DNA of 64,000 nt from contig JALGPY010000003.1 in assembly GCA_023055425.1 (NCBI GenBank), positions 18,163,001-18,227,000 on the forward strand, read 5' to 3'. Positions 22,213 to 32,850 of this stretch are shown one piece after another. The stretch's first letter is position 1; each line of letters begins with the position of its first letter. The position numbers and the translations under genes were made by a program. The notes below the pieces were generated by a model. It was given only the letters and a program-made list of their open reading frames with translations, had not been told where the DNA came from and ran no database searches. This DNA is from Linanthus parryae. Taxonomy: Eukaryota > Streptophyta > Magnoliopsida > Ericales > Polemoniaceae.

Positions 22213-24369
22213 TGTTAATGACATAAAATTGCATGTTTTAGTATGTTAATGAACTCTTCATAACTTGCTAATATGTGTAAGTTATCTATTTTATCTCTCT
22301 TTCTAGACTTATCCTTGTCTTCGTAGCTTTGGTTGTTTTTATCTTGTTTTGTAGGTGAGGCTAGCTAGGGGAGAGCTTGAATGATGAATTGAGACGTTTG
22401 GAAGGTCCAAGAGACGCGAAGAAGGAATTTGAAGGCTTAATTTGAAGAAATCAAGTGATAAAGTGGTTAAAATTGAAGATAAAGCGAGATTGAGGACAAA
22501 TTTGCAAGTTAATTTAAAGTCTCAAGGGTTAAAGTTTGAAGAGAAGTGAAGAAATAGACCAAAAAGTGAAGTTTAAGAAGTCAAGTGACCAATTCGTAGG
22601 GCCAAATTTGCATCCAAGGGGTTATTTGAGAAGATTCTAACTGAAGGGGGTGTTATGTGGCATTTTCTAAACTTTCCAAGGGCTGATCTAAAGAGCTTTT
22701 AACAGATGGGGGTGTTTCGGCATTATTAAAGAACTTATGTTAAAAGCCCCCAACAAAGTCAGGGGCCTTTTTGTTATTTCCTCAACACAACTCAGCAACA
22801 GGGCGTCCCTTCTCTCTCCCCGACGCCAAAACATGCACAGAAGAGAGGAAGCCTCCATTAGAGGCCGACGAAGCTTCCCCCACCCTCAAAACCACCCGAA
22901 ATCTTCACCAAATCGACCAAGAACGGGTCCAAAACACTCCCCAGCCCACTCTCTATCTTCACATCCCCTCAATTCGGCCCAACAAAGTACGAAGAAGAAA
23001 GCCCCAAGAAGTTAGGGTTCTTGAGGAAGATGACAATCGACGACAGAGAGGGTCTTAGACAAATTGAAGGGTGGAGATGAGATATTGGAGGCCAATAAAC
23101 CTAGAAGAAACATATATATAAGTTAAGATTGAAGAAAATTTCGCTCGGACGGACATACCCATTTTTTCAGCGACGGTCCTCTGTTTTTTTCACCTCTCTC
23201 TCTCTCTCCGACCTGACCCATCTCTGGGTTCGTTCTTCAGTCCCTGAGCTCTCTTTTGAGCTAACTAAGGGCTAAGAACACAAGAAAAGGGGAAGAGAGG
23301 GAGAGAGGGGGTGGATTTCTGGGTTCTTGAGCAAAGTTTTGCTCTGTCTTGCTGCTATGCTCTGTTCTTGATACAGTAGCAGCAGCAGCAATAGTCAGCA
23401 GATAGTAGCAGCAACTAGCAGTAGCATTGGAGCTGCTTAGTTGATTGTTCTTCCATTTCTTGTAGTTTTGATTCAAGTTTGTTTGATTTAGTTCTTCAAG
23501 TTATAGCTTAATATTGTGTTATTGGAGTTGATTTTGAGATAGACTTGTGTATTCTTGAGTTCGAGCTTGAAATATATGAAAATATATTTGAATATATTGG
23601 TGAAATCTCTTATTCAACTCAATAACATGCATAGCTAGTTCATTTGTTGGTTACTTGATGAAGTTGGATGGCTTGTTATGAAGTTTCAATTGTTATTCAA
23701 AGTTTCACAAGTTTGGTTGTCGAATTCATTGAATTCTTGTGTCGAAAGACTAATCCGAATTGTGGCTTGATCTTGTATGTGGACTCACTTGGCGGAGTAC
23801 ATATCCTTGATGCTTGAAATAACTCGATTTTGGGTTTCGCTCTTGAATTCGTGAGCTAGACGATTCCACTTGCCTTAGAATCCATGTTTCGTCGTTTCAT
23901 ACAAATTGTGGGCGTTGAAATTCACTTGCAAGTTCTCTAGCAAAGTCAATTAACCCAACTTCAATCTCTTGAATCATAGTGTTAGTAGTCGTTTAGTTTA
24001 TTTCTTAGTTTCAAACACAACTTGCTCCATCACTTGTGGTGGATTTGATAGCTTGGCAAGCTCTAAAGCCATTGAGAGATTTCTTTTATCGCTTAGTTAG
24101 GCGTTTACTCTAGTGATAGTAAGTAATTATCTAACCCTCCTCTCCTTGTGGATTCGTATCCGGACTTACCGGATTATTACTTGAGATGATATCCTATACT
24201 TGGGATTTTGTCGAACAAGTTTTTGTACAGATTTCTTTTATCGCTTAGTTAGTCGTTTACTCTAGTGATAGTAAGTCATTATCTAACCCTCCTCTCTTTG
24301 TGGATTCGACTCCGGACTTACCGGATTATTACTTGAGACGATATCATATACTTGGGATTTTGTCGAACA
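22213..24369 (+). repeat. 5' LTR of LARD-2
   Basis: It runs from TGTTAATGAC to GTCGAACA, 2,157 bp including a 152-bp tandem duplication near its end. A TATA box (TATATATAAG, 23113-23122) lies in the middle, followed by CT-rich sequence (23190-23220) that suits a transcription start region. The end is separated from the primer binding site by AGTTTT, as in LARD-1. Confidence 0.85.
23113..23122 (+). promoter_or_regulatory. Probable TATA box of LARD-2 LTR
   Basis: TATATATAAG lies about 900 bp into the LTR, upstream of a CTCTCTCTCTC tract. Its position suits a U3/R boundary; no transcript evidence is available. Confidence 0.45.
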
Positions 24370-24376
24370 AGTTTTT
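24077..24376 (+). repeat. Tandem duplication at the end of LARD-2 5' LTR
   Basis: A unit starting AGATTTCTTTTATCGC at 24077 is repeated from 24229. The first copy includes the LTR terminus (GTCGAACA) and the adjoining AGTTTTTG, then TAC, and then the second copy begins. The 3' LTR remnant has only one copy. The copies differ at several positions (for example GATGATATC versus GACGATATC). Confidence 0.9.
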
Positions 24377-24393
24377 GGCGCCGCTGCCGGGGA
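24376..24393 (+). promoter_or_regulatory. Primer binding site of LARD-2
   Basis: TGGCGCCGCTGCCGGGGA lies six bases after the LTR end. It matches the TGGCGCC(G)TTGCCGGGGA type of site used by Athila/Tat gypsy elements. Confidence 0.85.
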
Positions 24394-24543
24394 GAGGCTA
24401 GATTTTAGATTTGATTTGCTTTACTTTCTTAGTATTTTTTTTTTTAATTTTCTCTAGTTGCTTGTGGTTACTTAAGCTTGTGAGATTCAAGAGGGCTTGT
24501 GAAATTCATCAACTACCTCTCATCTACTTGCTTGAAAAAAAAA

Positions 24544-26110
24544 ATGTCTCATGAACATTTTGGACTTGGTGAGAGGCCTAACGTTCCTTACTACTATGCA
24601 TTTACTAGTCATGGAAATCATTCTAAGGAATCAATGTGTTCCATACGTGAACGTGCTATTAAAAATGATGAGTATTTTCCTAAGAATGATTATTCTTGGC
24701 ATGGTAGTAGGACACTAGATTACACATCTCATGCTTCTTGTGCACAATCACCTCCCTCAAACACTTACATGTTTTTGAACTCTCATGATTCTTGCACTTA
24801 TCAATATAATGATATGATGTGTGAATCAAGAGGAGTTAATCATTTTGAGATGGAATCACTTGTGAATGATGAGCTAAATACGCCTATAAGTGATACTTTA
24901 TATGAAAAAATTCAAAAGCATATTCAAAAGAATAAAGAAATTTTTGAATCACTAATAGAATCAAGAGAATCACAAAGAAAATTTGGAGAATCATTCTCTC
25001 ACTTGGAGGATAGAGTCGCTTGCTCAAATTCACAATCACATGATAATGAGTTTCTTGCATATGGTTCTCACTTTTCACAAGACTCATCATCACACGAGTC
25101 TCAACTTCCCATTCACACACATCATGAACCTATTAATGACCAAATTTTTGATGATGTGTTTGATGATGGAGTTGTTGCTACTATGATAGGTGATTGTATT
25201 CATTTCTCATTTGCACATTCTAGCATGTGATAGTGATATTGGTTGTGAGATTGATATTATTGATGATGACTCTTCAACCCATGACATGTGTGAAGCCATT
25301 TTGGATGACTCACATAGTGACACATGTGAGGAGGATTCACATAATGGAAATCACTCGTGTGATGAGTTAGAAGTCAAATATGATGCTACCATTCATGAAT
25401 GAAATGTTATCTTGTCTAGTGCTCATGAAGAGCCTATTACTCACCGGAGTTCCAATGATCATGAGCATCACTTCTTTTGTGATGACTTAGAGGATACTCT
25501 AGGAGAACCCCCTCCACTAGAAATTGTGGAAGTACCTTCAAGTAAGTTGGGGGGTTCATGTCTTGATACTCCGATTCATATAGACTCTTTTACTACATCT
25601 TCTAAAGAAGTAGATGAGCTTACTTGGGAGGAAATATAATTTTTGTATGGTAGTGAAGCTTCCTACTCATCTCTTCTCATGGAAGATGAAATTAACTTTG
25701 ATGAAGAGGAGAGACTAATGGCTCAACTTGACCAAGTCAATTATTCAAATCGTGAGCCTAAGGGTTTGGATGTGGTTTCATGTTCCCAAATGATTTTACC
25801 TCTTTTTTGTGAATCCACATCCCTAAATCCATGTGCTATGTATGAAAATGATGAGATTGAGGATTCACAAGTTGCCCCTATCTCTCAAGTTGTGATTTCA
25901 AGTAAAATTTTGGCAACTTATGAAGACCCATTCTATGATTCATGTTATTTGAGGATTTCAAACCCTTTTCTTAAGATGATGCATGATATAACAACTTGCT
26001 CTAACTTTATTGTTAGATTTTGCTTGCATCTCTTATTCATCTTTGGTGTCTTGCCCCTACTTCTCCTTTCTATTCTAATTGATGAATCAAACTTTTTAAA
26101 GGAGAAGTAA
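24544..26110 (+). pseudogene. LARD-2 ORF: Ser/His-rich acidic protein with hydrophobic C-terminus, decayed
   Basis: ATG at 24544 (MSHEHFGLGERPNVP) opens a frame to 25230. A frameshift near 25215 moves to a frame that continues to 26110, broken by TGA at 25400-25402 and TAA at 25637-25639. The protein is rich in Ser, His, Asp and Glu, with a charged helix-like part (EKIQKHIQKNKEIFESLIES) and one strongly hydrophobic segment near the end (LHLLFIFGVLPLLLLSILI) that could span a membrane. I recognise no domain. It occupies the gag position but lacks a zinc knuckle; its function is unknown. Confidence 0.6.
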
Positions 26111-27851
26111 TTTTCTAAGAATGAAGTAGGGGCATGGCATGGAAAGAAATTTCCAAGATTGGGGGTGGGATAGCATCATTTCATTCTTCCACCCCCTAGT
26201 TGTAAATAAATAAATTAGTTTATCTCTATTTCTTGCATTTTTTCTTTTTTATTACCATTTTGTAGGTTGCTCTTGGAGGAGGACTTGTGCTTGGTGGCCA
26301 AGAAAGCTAAAATGAGGTATCTTCTATCCCTTAACTCTTGCTAAAATTTGTATGCTCTTCCATTGTTCTCACACATTGAAGACAATGTGACATTTTAGTC
26401 GGGGGGTGGAAGTAGATATAATACTTGGTTTAAATGGTCTATAGCATGATTTTTCTTTCATTAGTGATTTACATGAAAAATACAAAAAAATGAAAAATTT
26501 GAAAAAACCCATAAAAAAATGAAAAAAATGAAAATTTTGAAAAAAAATATGAGTGAACCTTTCATGAGAAGCATCACTCTTTCCCCGTGTCAAACCATAG
26601 ATTTTTTTTTTCTTCTTCTTTCTTTGGTAGTTTTATTTATTTTAACCTTTCATCTTGAGTCTAGATTTTTATTTTCTTATTTGATAGCTTTATTGAGTCT
26701 TAGGAAGTTATAGTTGAGTCACTTATTATGAAAAAAAAGAAAAAAAAATGAAAAAAAATGAGAAAAAGTGAAAAGGGGGAATGTTGGAAAGATAAATGTT
26801 TTCAAAGAATGAAATCTCTTAGTCCGTATTCTTTTTATTTTTATTTTAATAAGGAATTCTTCGCTTATACTCAATACTTCTACACCAATATACCACCTTC
26901 CGCGATATCATGCGTTCTCACAAAGCGACACACTAAATTTACGTTTCATGTTTAAGTCCTTCAAGCTAAGTTGATCACATAAACTTTGACGTCTTCTACT
27001 TTTGATAAAGGGTGCATTTTCTAAAGCTATTTGAACTTCACAAAAATATTTTATTCTAATCGTTTTTGCGGTGGAAACTTGTAGCCCATTGGAGTGGTGG
27101 TTACCAATGACACCCCATGCGATGTCTAAGAAATAGAGGGGTGTCCGGGGATAATGTTACGTCACCACCTAGATAGCTCCATTTGTTTAGCTTAAAAAGC
27201 CCACTCGCTTGTACATTCCTCTGTTTTGTTGTGGGTCTTGGAGAGCCCGTGGATTGGAGGTGAAAAAAAAATGGCAATGCTATAAATCTCAAAAAAAAAT
27301 AAAATGAAATTATGATAGTTCACACCACCTCCCAATCCACAAAAGGATCATACAAGCCCACAACCACATCCCCCATTCTAAAACTCGTTTCTGTTCAAAG
27401 CTTTGGAGGTCCATCCTACATGGGTGCTTTTGAATAAGTACGAGAATGTCTAGTTTCATGTGATCCTTATTTTTGAAGGCATCCTTTCTCGCAAATTGGA
27501 CTTAATTTAACAAGTTTTGTGGTTAGAATGAGTAACCTTCTATCAAACACCGCCCACATTTGTATGAGTATATGCTTAGACGTCCATAGGCTTCTTTCTC
27601 AATCTTTGTGGACTTTGAGAATTTATTTGAGAAAACGTTTATGCATTCTTCTTTTCCCCCCACCAAAAAAATTTAAAATTAGCTAGTCACTCTTAGTATT
27701 TTGTTTCTTTGAGTTCTCACTTAAGATAGATAATGTGTGAGTGTGTTTTTAAATAATTGAGTCTAATTTAGGATTGAGTCAAGCCTTGTCTAGTGAGTGT
27801 GTGTCTCTCATGATTGGTTTTTCACTGAATTTCAACTCATATCGCTCTCTT
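26111..27851 (+). other. LARD-2 non-coding 3' interior
   Basis: A/T-rich sequence with low-complexity TGAAAAA-type runs at about 26476-26552 and 26730-26775. Short ORFs here look spurious. G-rich tracts (GGGGGTGGGA near 26161, CGGGGGGTGG near 26400) could be secondary plus-strand priming sites, but that is a guess. Confidence 0.5.
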
Positions 27852-27895
27852 TGCTCGAGGACGAGCAAAAGGCTAGTTGGGGGGGGGGGGGGGGG
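27852..27895 (+). promoter_or_regulatory. Polypurine tract region of LARD-2
   Basis: The hairpin TTTGCTCG-AGGA-CGAGCAAA is followed by AGGCTAGTT and a run of 17 G (27879-27895). The CGAGCAAA motif before the polypurine tract is shared with LARD-1. The G run is longer than expected and may be slipped. Confidence 0.75.
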
Positions 27896-27902
27896 TGAAA
27901 AC

Positions 27903-27929
27903 CTAGCCTCTCCCCGGCAGCGGCGCCAA
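27903..27929 (-). repeat. Inverted copy of the LARD-2 primer-binding-site region
   Basis: These 27 bases are the perfect reverse complement of 24375-24401 (last base before the primer binding site, the site itself, and eight bases downstream). They lie between the polypurine tract and the 3' LTR remnant. The join to the LTR shares the 3-bp microhomology CAA with the corresponding place in the 5' LTR (24018-24020). Confidence 0.9.
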
Positions 27930-28125
27930 CTTGCTCCATCACTTGTGGTGGATTTGATAGCTTGGCAAGCTCTAAATCCATTGAGAGATTTCTTTTATCG
28001 CTTGGTTAGTCGTTTACTTTAGTGATAGTAAGTCATTATCTAACCCTCATCTCCTTATGGATTCGACTCCGGACTTACTGGATTATTACTTGAGACGATA
28101 TCCTATACTTGGATTTTGTCGAACA
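27930..28125 (+). repeat. Truncated 3' LTR of LARD-2
   Basis: CTTGCTCCATCAC to GTCGAACA aligns with 24021 onward of the 5' LTR, lacking about 1.8 kb of the LTR start and the tandem duplication. The correct LTR terminus and TSD on this side show that the truncated molecule itself was integrated, or that the loss is internal. Confidence 0.85.
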
Positions 28126-29310
28126 CTGCCTCCTAGACCTAGCTCTGTCACCATCTTCTTGCAGTCTCTGCTGCTCTAGCATGTGAGTGATGGTAGTCAA
28201 CTGACGCTCAATGGAGCTAGAACTAGCCTCACTAGGGTGTGGTAGATCAACAGGTCCTTGGGCTCTAAGGGGGTTGGGTATTCTCTCCCACCTACGCTCT
28301 CCATTATTCTTCTTCGCAAGGTCATATTCCAGACCATTCAAAACAGATCCAGCATCTTTCGCTAGCTTTAGGAGAAGGAAAGTGTGCCCGGGAGATTTAC
28401 GGTTATTGGGAACGGTCTTATCCATGATAAAACAATAAATAGAGTACGAGATGTTAACCCTCTTACCGGTCCACAAACAGTAGGCCATGGTACAAATCTG
28501 GAAGGAGTAAGTGGGTTGGGCAGTGACGCCCATAACCCAGTTCTCAAGAAGTTCGCACAACCACCTCGCATGTGGAAGCACGACCTTCCTAGAGACGGTC
28601 CACTCAGGTAAAGTAGGTCTCTCATTCCATCCTGCCCAAGGCACCCCCTCAAAACAAAAGGCGCTCATGACCTCAACAGCATCAAACCTCCGGATAGTCT
28701 CATGGTAGGAACAAGTCTCTTTAAGAGTCTTGAAGTTCATGGCAACCGCTATAGTCTCGGGCGTGATAACTATATAGGCATGCCGGCAATACACGCGCCT
28801 CTCATCATCACCCTTTCCGTCTCTATAGAAACGCGCATTCACAATAAACTCTCTTGCAAGAGCGGAGCTAGACTTCTTACAGATTTTGAACCACTTGTCT
28901 AACTTCTCATTCTTAAAGAGGTCCTTAAGCTGTTGGGGCATCTTAGGATGTAGCGGGAAGGGTTTTTCAGAAGTCCCTTCCCTCTTCTGGAATGAGTCAG
29001 TGCAATATTCCTTGTGGGCATTCGCACTAACAAACCTGAACCTGCAGAATTTGGTACTGGATATAGCATTAAGATCCATATCTGTAGGTGCCTTGCCTCT
29101 AGTTCTTATCTTAGGGAGTGGGGGAATCACCATGTTAAGCTCATAACGAATTGGAGACGGCGGAACCCGACGGCGGTTGCCATAACCGTCTCCCTTGTTC
29201 ACTTCTTCCTCTTCCTCGCTCATAACTACATCCACATCGGGATTAAAGACCGGGTGGTCATCAACAACATGCACCCGTCTCCTCCTACCAACATTCCTAG
29301 ATGTAGACAT

Positions 29311-30639
29311 TATGATATGAACAAGAAAAACAAGTGCTTGGGAGGTTTAGCCGTGAACTACACCAAGTAACCCATGGTACAAGCAATAAACACGTATAAT
29401 TTGCGAGAAAAATTAAGCCCTAGGAGTGCTTAAGAAAGAATTAAAGCCGAGAGAGAGAGTATTGTACCAATTTTTCGAAAAACCGAGCAAGTGAAGGCAA
29501 GAGTACCTCCTTAAGCTCCTCGGTGTCCCCGTCACAAGTCTCTTCTTGAGCTAAGGCCGAATCCAGCTCCAATTATGCGAATCGGAAGATTTTTATTCTT
29601 GGAGCTCTTCCTCTTTGTTTTCCCCCACACTCAAACCGTGCACTATCCCTCAAAACTCCAAGATTTAATGTTCATAACGAGCTTGCAAGGAGCAAAACCC
29701 ACAATTTTTTTTTTGATTTGGAGGAGTTTGAGGTTTTGTGTGTGTTGGTGTTCTTGAGGTTTTGAGAGGAAGAAGATGAAGAAAGGGGGTTTTGATCCGA
29801 AATGGGGTGGGGAAGGGTTAAAACCCGTTTTTTGACTTTATATAATTCCCCTAAAATGTCCAAAATGCCCCCATTTAATGACTTGCCAGAGCATTTCGGC
29901 CCGAATTGCATTTCGGCCCTAAATACTACATATTTCGACCCGAAATGTTTTGAAATTTCCAAAACAGGCCCCATGTTTCAATTCGGCCCGAAATAAAGAG
30001 TATTTCGGCCCAAAATGAAATCATTTCGGCCCGAAATGCCCTGGAACTCACCAATTTTTGTTTTTGCTCTATCTTCTTCATCCGGTATCCGATTCCTTCG
30101 GTTCTCGCGCTCATGGACTCCTCATTCAACGTAGACTCCATTCTTGACTGAAAAATTCCCAAAATTCGGGGAAATTTTCATTTCATCACAAAAATAGCTC
30201 TCTAGTGCAAGAATCGTGGCTCTTGAAACTCTTTTTCTCACTTCGGATTCCGATTCTTCTAAATCTGGGATAACAACTAGCCGCCATTATCTTAAACAAT
30301 CAATATTGTGCATGTGCATCAAGAAGGGGAATCCGAAGTGGTCTTCGGTACCTGTGTCCTGCACACTTATAGGAAATATTAAAACACTCTCTCTCACCTC
30401 TCACAATCATGTATGAATATCAAAACAAAGTACGAAAAACAACTAACTACCTAAATACATTGGGTTGCCTCCCAATCAGCGCTTGTAATTTAAGGTCGAC
30501 AGCCTGACCCAGCTAATTCCTACTTCAAAACACAATTAGCAATCACATAAATATTGATAAAAAAGAAAAAGAGCAAATTAAACTAATCGCTAAACGAGAA
30601 TAGTAACCAATGCCTTCCCCGACAACGACGCCAAAAACT
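29311..30639 (-). other. LARD-1 leader with primer binding site
   Basis: The region between the 5' LTR and the ORF start on the minus strand has no credible coding sequence. The primer binding site on the minus strand (TGGCGTCGTTGTCGGGGA, 30616-30633) lies six bases from the LTR end. It differs at only a few bases from that of LARD-2. A cluster of near-palindromes lies at 29891-30038. Confidence 0.75.
29891..30038. repeat. Array of ATTTCGGCCCGAAAT near-palindromes in the LARD-1 leader
   Basis: The inverted repeat ATTTCGG-C-CCGAAAT and variants recur about six times here, for example ATTTCGACCCGAAAT and ATTTCGGCCCAAAAT. Related arrays lie in both LARD-1 LTRs (19640-19709 and 31781-31872). Confidence 0.85.
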
Positions 30640-32212
30640 TGACGCGTGTTTATTACGCGTTGCTGCGCAAGTATACGGTCAAGTAATATAATGGATTATT
30701 AAGGACGCCGAGTTATCGAACCCAAGGGAAGGTGTTTACTATATGCCTAGTTTAGCTATTAAGTCCAATTCATACAAGTAACCGGTAAAAAAGGTTTATG
30801 GTTTAGAGTGTTGTCACCCTCAAACAAGTGACTAAAAATAGTATTTGAAATAGTGCAAACGAAATGATTTGGTTTAAATCAGAGGAGAGAAATCTAGGCA
30901 ATCTATAGATCACCTAGGGTAGTTTTGACGATTCCGGATTTCATGTTCTAACACGACAATTCTTAGTTAGTTAAGCTGGTTAATGGCATTGACAATTACC
31001 TATCGGTCTCATGTCGTTCTACATAATGATAATAACTTGTCCCTCTCAGGCCAATTCTACTACTATGTGTTTTAGTAGGCTAATGATAGTGTAAGGAATA
31101 ATGTCCTATCAAACCACTACACACGAACACTTCACTATGTCCTACTGAATTTACCCTCTTCTAGCCATTCCTATTCAACTCACTTCTCAGTCTTATTGAT
31201 TATGAATGTTCTTGTTTATTCATCCCAACTAGGGTAGAGTTGCTTTCACACACTCACTAGTTAATTAGTAACTTCGGGTCATGACTCCTACATTACTACG
31301 AATTAAGCACAATAAACAAGAGATTAAACAACTAAGATTGTCTTTAAGCCTAGTTCATGATTTCATGGAGAAAGAGAAAATCAACATCACACATCCTAGT
31401 TCTAGCTTGTCAATGGAAGAACTCAATATGAAATAAAGTAAAACAATATCCATAGAATCATAAACCTAACATGAAAGTTCAATCTCCATAGATGCCTAGG
31501 TATGAGTTTAGCTTCTCATAGCAAAAGTTTACATAATATTCAAATATTTCATACAAGAATGGAGATGAAGTGAATCAAACGCTAAAAATGATGTTATGGC
31601 GATGATCTGGGCTCGTCTCCTTGCTGTATGATTATCCAAACGAAATATCCTTGCTCTCCTTAGTGTTCTTGGCTCACATTTATCGCCTATTCACGTCCCT
31701 TGATGCTTAGGTCGAAGTAGGGAAGCTAAACTTTCAAGAAATTGTATTTTTTACCCAAAATCCCGCACATGGAATCTGCCCATTTCGGCCCGAAATAGAA
31801 TCATTTCGGCCCAAAATAGAATCATTTCGGCCCGAAATATGTCTTATTTTGGCTGGCATTTCGGGCCGAAATGCTCTGATGCTTCAACTTCTCGAATCTT
31901 CAACTCTTGCCCTCCAAGTTTCCGAGCCTCTTTCCTTGCCCTTCCTTGCTTCCTAAGTTCATGTCCTTGATTCCAACTCGCTCCCATAGCCATGTATCAT
32001 GTCAAAGACAAAAACAAAAACTATACCAAGCGATTAAATCCGCAAATAAAGCTCAAATCAAAGTAAAGAACATGTCTGGACTAACATTAAGCATATGAAA
32101 AAACAAGCGCAAAATCATGCTCATCTCAGCAAAGGTAGGCTCAAAACTATCCAACAACCTATCAATCATGTGGTAAATTCTCAAGAAATATAGCTCCTAA
32201 AAGGCGCTATCA
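30640..32212 (-). repeat. 5' LTR of LARD-1
   Basis: 1,573 bp; plus strand TGACGCGTGTTT to GGCGCTATCA, next to TSD CTACT. It carries four or five ATTTCGGCCCGAAAT-type repeats at 31781-31872, more than the left LTR. Confidence 0.9.
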
Positions 32213-32850
32213 CTACTAGATAGTTATATATTTTCCATCAATAACTACGATGCACCGCTAAAAATTGTGAAAGTAGGGTTTGTTGGAGGAGCTTTTTCAG
32301 CATGTTGTGGATTAGGTGGAGGTCCATATAATGTGAACTTGTCCACGAGGTGTGGCGTTTCACCATCAACATCTTGTGAAGACCTTTCTTCATATGTTTC
32401 CTAGGATGGGTTACACCTTACAGAAGCAGCATACAGTGTGATATCCCAAGGGTTATTACAAGGAACTTACACTGTCCCTCCCATCAATATATCATCCTCA
32501 TCATGCCCCCTTCTCTACCACCTCTCAGAGAGAACAACTATTCATTCTCTAAACATATGAACATCTTTACTTACAATGTTGTGTTGTAATAAGAATCGCA
32601 ACATTCTCTTAATCTTGATACATCTTTACGTACAATGTTGGGTTGTAATAAGAACCTCCGGCGTCTGCATTATGTATTTTTTTTACGGATGGATGATATT
32701 ATCCATTCAAAGTTGTCTTTGACAAAGCTTTGTAGTGACAGCCCCATGTTTTAAGCAAGTGATGATCTATCTATCAAGACCCAGTTGGTTTTTGACGGTT
32801 TTACTCCACGCGCCGCGAGCATCTACGTACTACATTGTGATGCCTATCTT

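Larger units (their letters stand above)
22213..28125 (+). mobile_element. LARD-2: nested non-autonomous gypsy-type element, TSD CTGCC
   Basis: The 5' LTR begins TGTTAATGAC at 22213 and the element ends GTCGAACA at 28125. Perfect TSDs CTGCC are at 22208-22212 and 28126-28130. The primer binding site at 24376 and the polypurine tract near 27895 fix plus orientation. The interior holds one decayed ORF and no RT. The 3' LTR is truncated to its last 196 bp and is preceded by an inverted copy of the primer-binding-site region. Confidence 0.9.
21980..29310 (-). pseudogene. LARD-1 ORF (plant transposon-protein-like), split by LARD-2
   Basis: On the minus strand an ORF starts MSTSRNVGRRRRVHVVDD at 29310 and runs to the LARD-2 insertion at 28126. 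Skipping LARD-2 plus one TSD copy, the same frame continues from 22207 to a TAG at 21980, giving 470 codons: 1,185 + 228 bases, divisible by 3. The protein has a basic start, an acidic stretch (SEEEEEVNKGD), a globular middle (about residues 110-330, with REFIVNARFYRDGKG and HARWLCELLENWVMG) and a polar C-terminus. It resembles Athila ORF1 or the plant transposon-protein domain; no zinc knuckle or enzyme motif is visible. The ORF was open until LARD-2 inserted. Confidence 0.75.
18446..32212 (-). mobile_element. LARD-1: 13.8-kb non-autonomous gypsy-type LTR element, TSD CTACT
   Basis: Two LTRs (18446-20029 and 30640-32212) in the same orientation begin TGATAGCGCC and end in CGCGTCA on the minus strand. 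Perfect TSDs CTACT lie at 18441-18445 and 32213-32217. On the minus strand the primer binding site (TGGCGTCGTTGTCGGGGA) follows the right LTR, and a polypurine tract (GTGTGGGGGAATT) precedes the left one, both in Athila/Tat style. Inside is one ORF and no RT, protease or integrase. LARD-2 is nested in it; without LARD-2 it would be about 7.8 kb. The LTRs differ by roughly 7% over the first 235 bases compared by eye. Confidence 0.9.
18352..32850 (+). pseudogene. GDSL esterase/lipase pseudogene, split by LARD-1
   Basis: Bases 18352-18421 match the last 70 bases of exon 4 of the functional gene (40039-40108), coding [18 protein letters not shown]. Intron sequence follows to 18445. After the 13.8-kb insertion the same intron resumes at 32218, and exon 5 starts at 32277. 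Exon 5 has TAG at 32402-32404 where the functional gene encodes Trp353 just before the catalytic DGIH motif. The last codons are frameshifted. Similarity to the functional gene's 3' flank continues to about 32838. Exons 1-3 are missing: the left edge is fused to a LINE. Confidence 0.9.

Noticed and set aside
22737..23058. Overlapping ORFs of 92 and 95 codons in the LARD-2 LTR
   Set aside because: Pro/Ser-rich text in an LTR, two frames at once, no start context. Likely spurious.
20000..32000. A defence, biosynthetic or other multi-gene system
   Set aside because: All open frames in this interval belong to two non-autonomous retroelements. No enzyme motif or gene cluster is visible.
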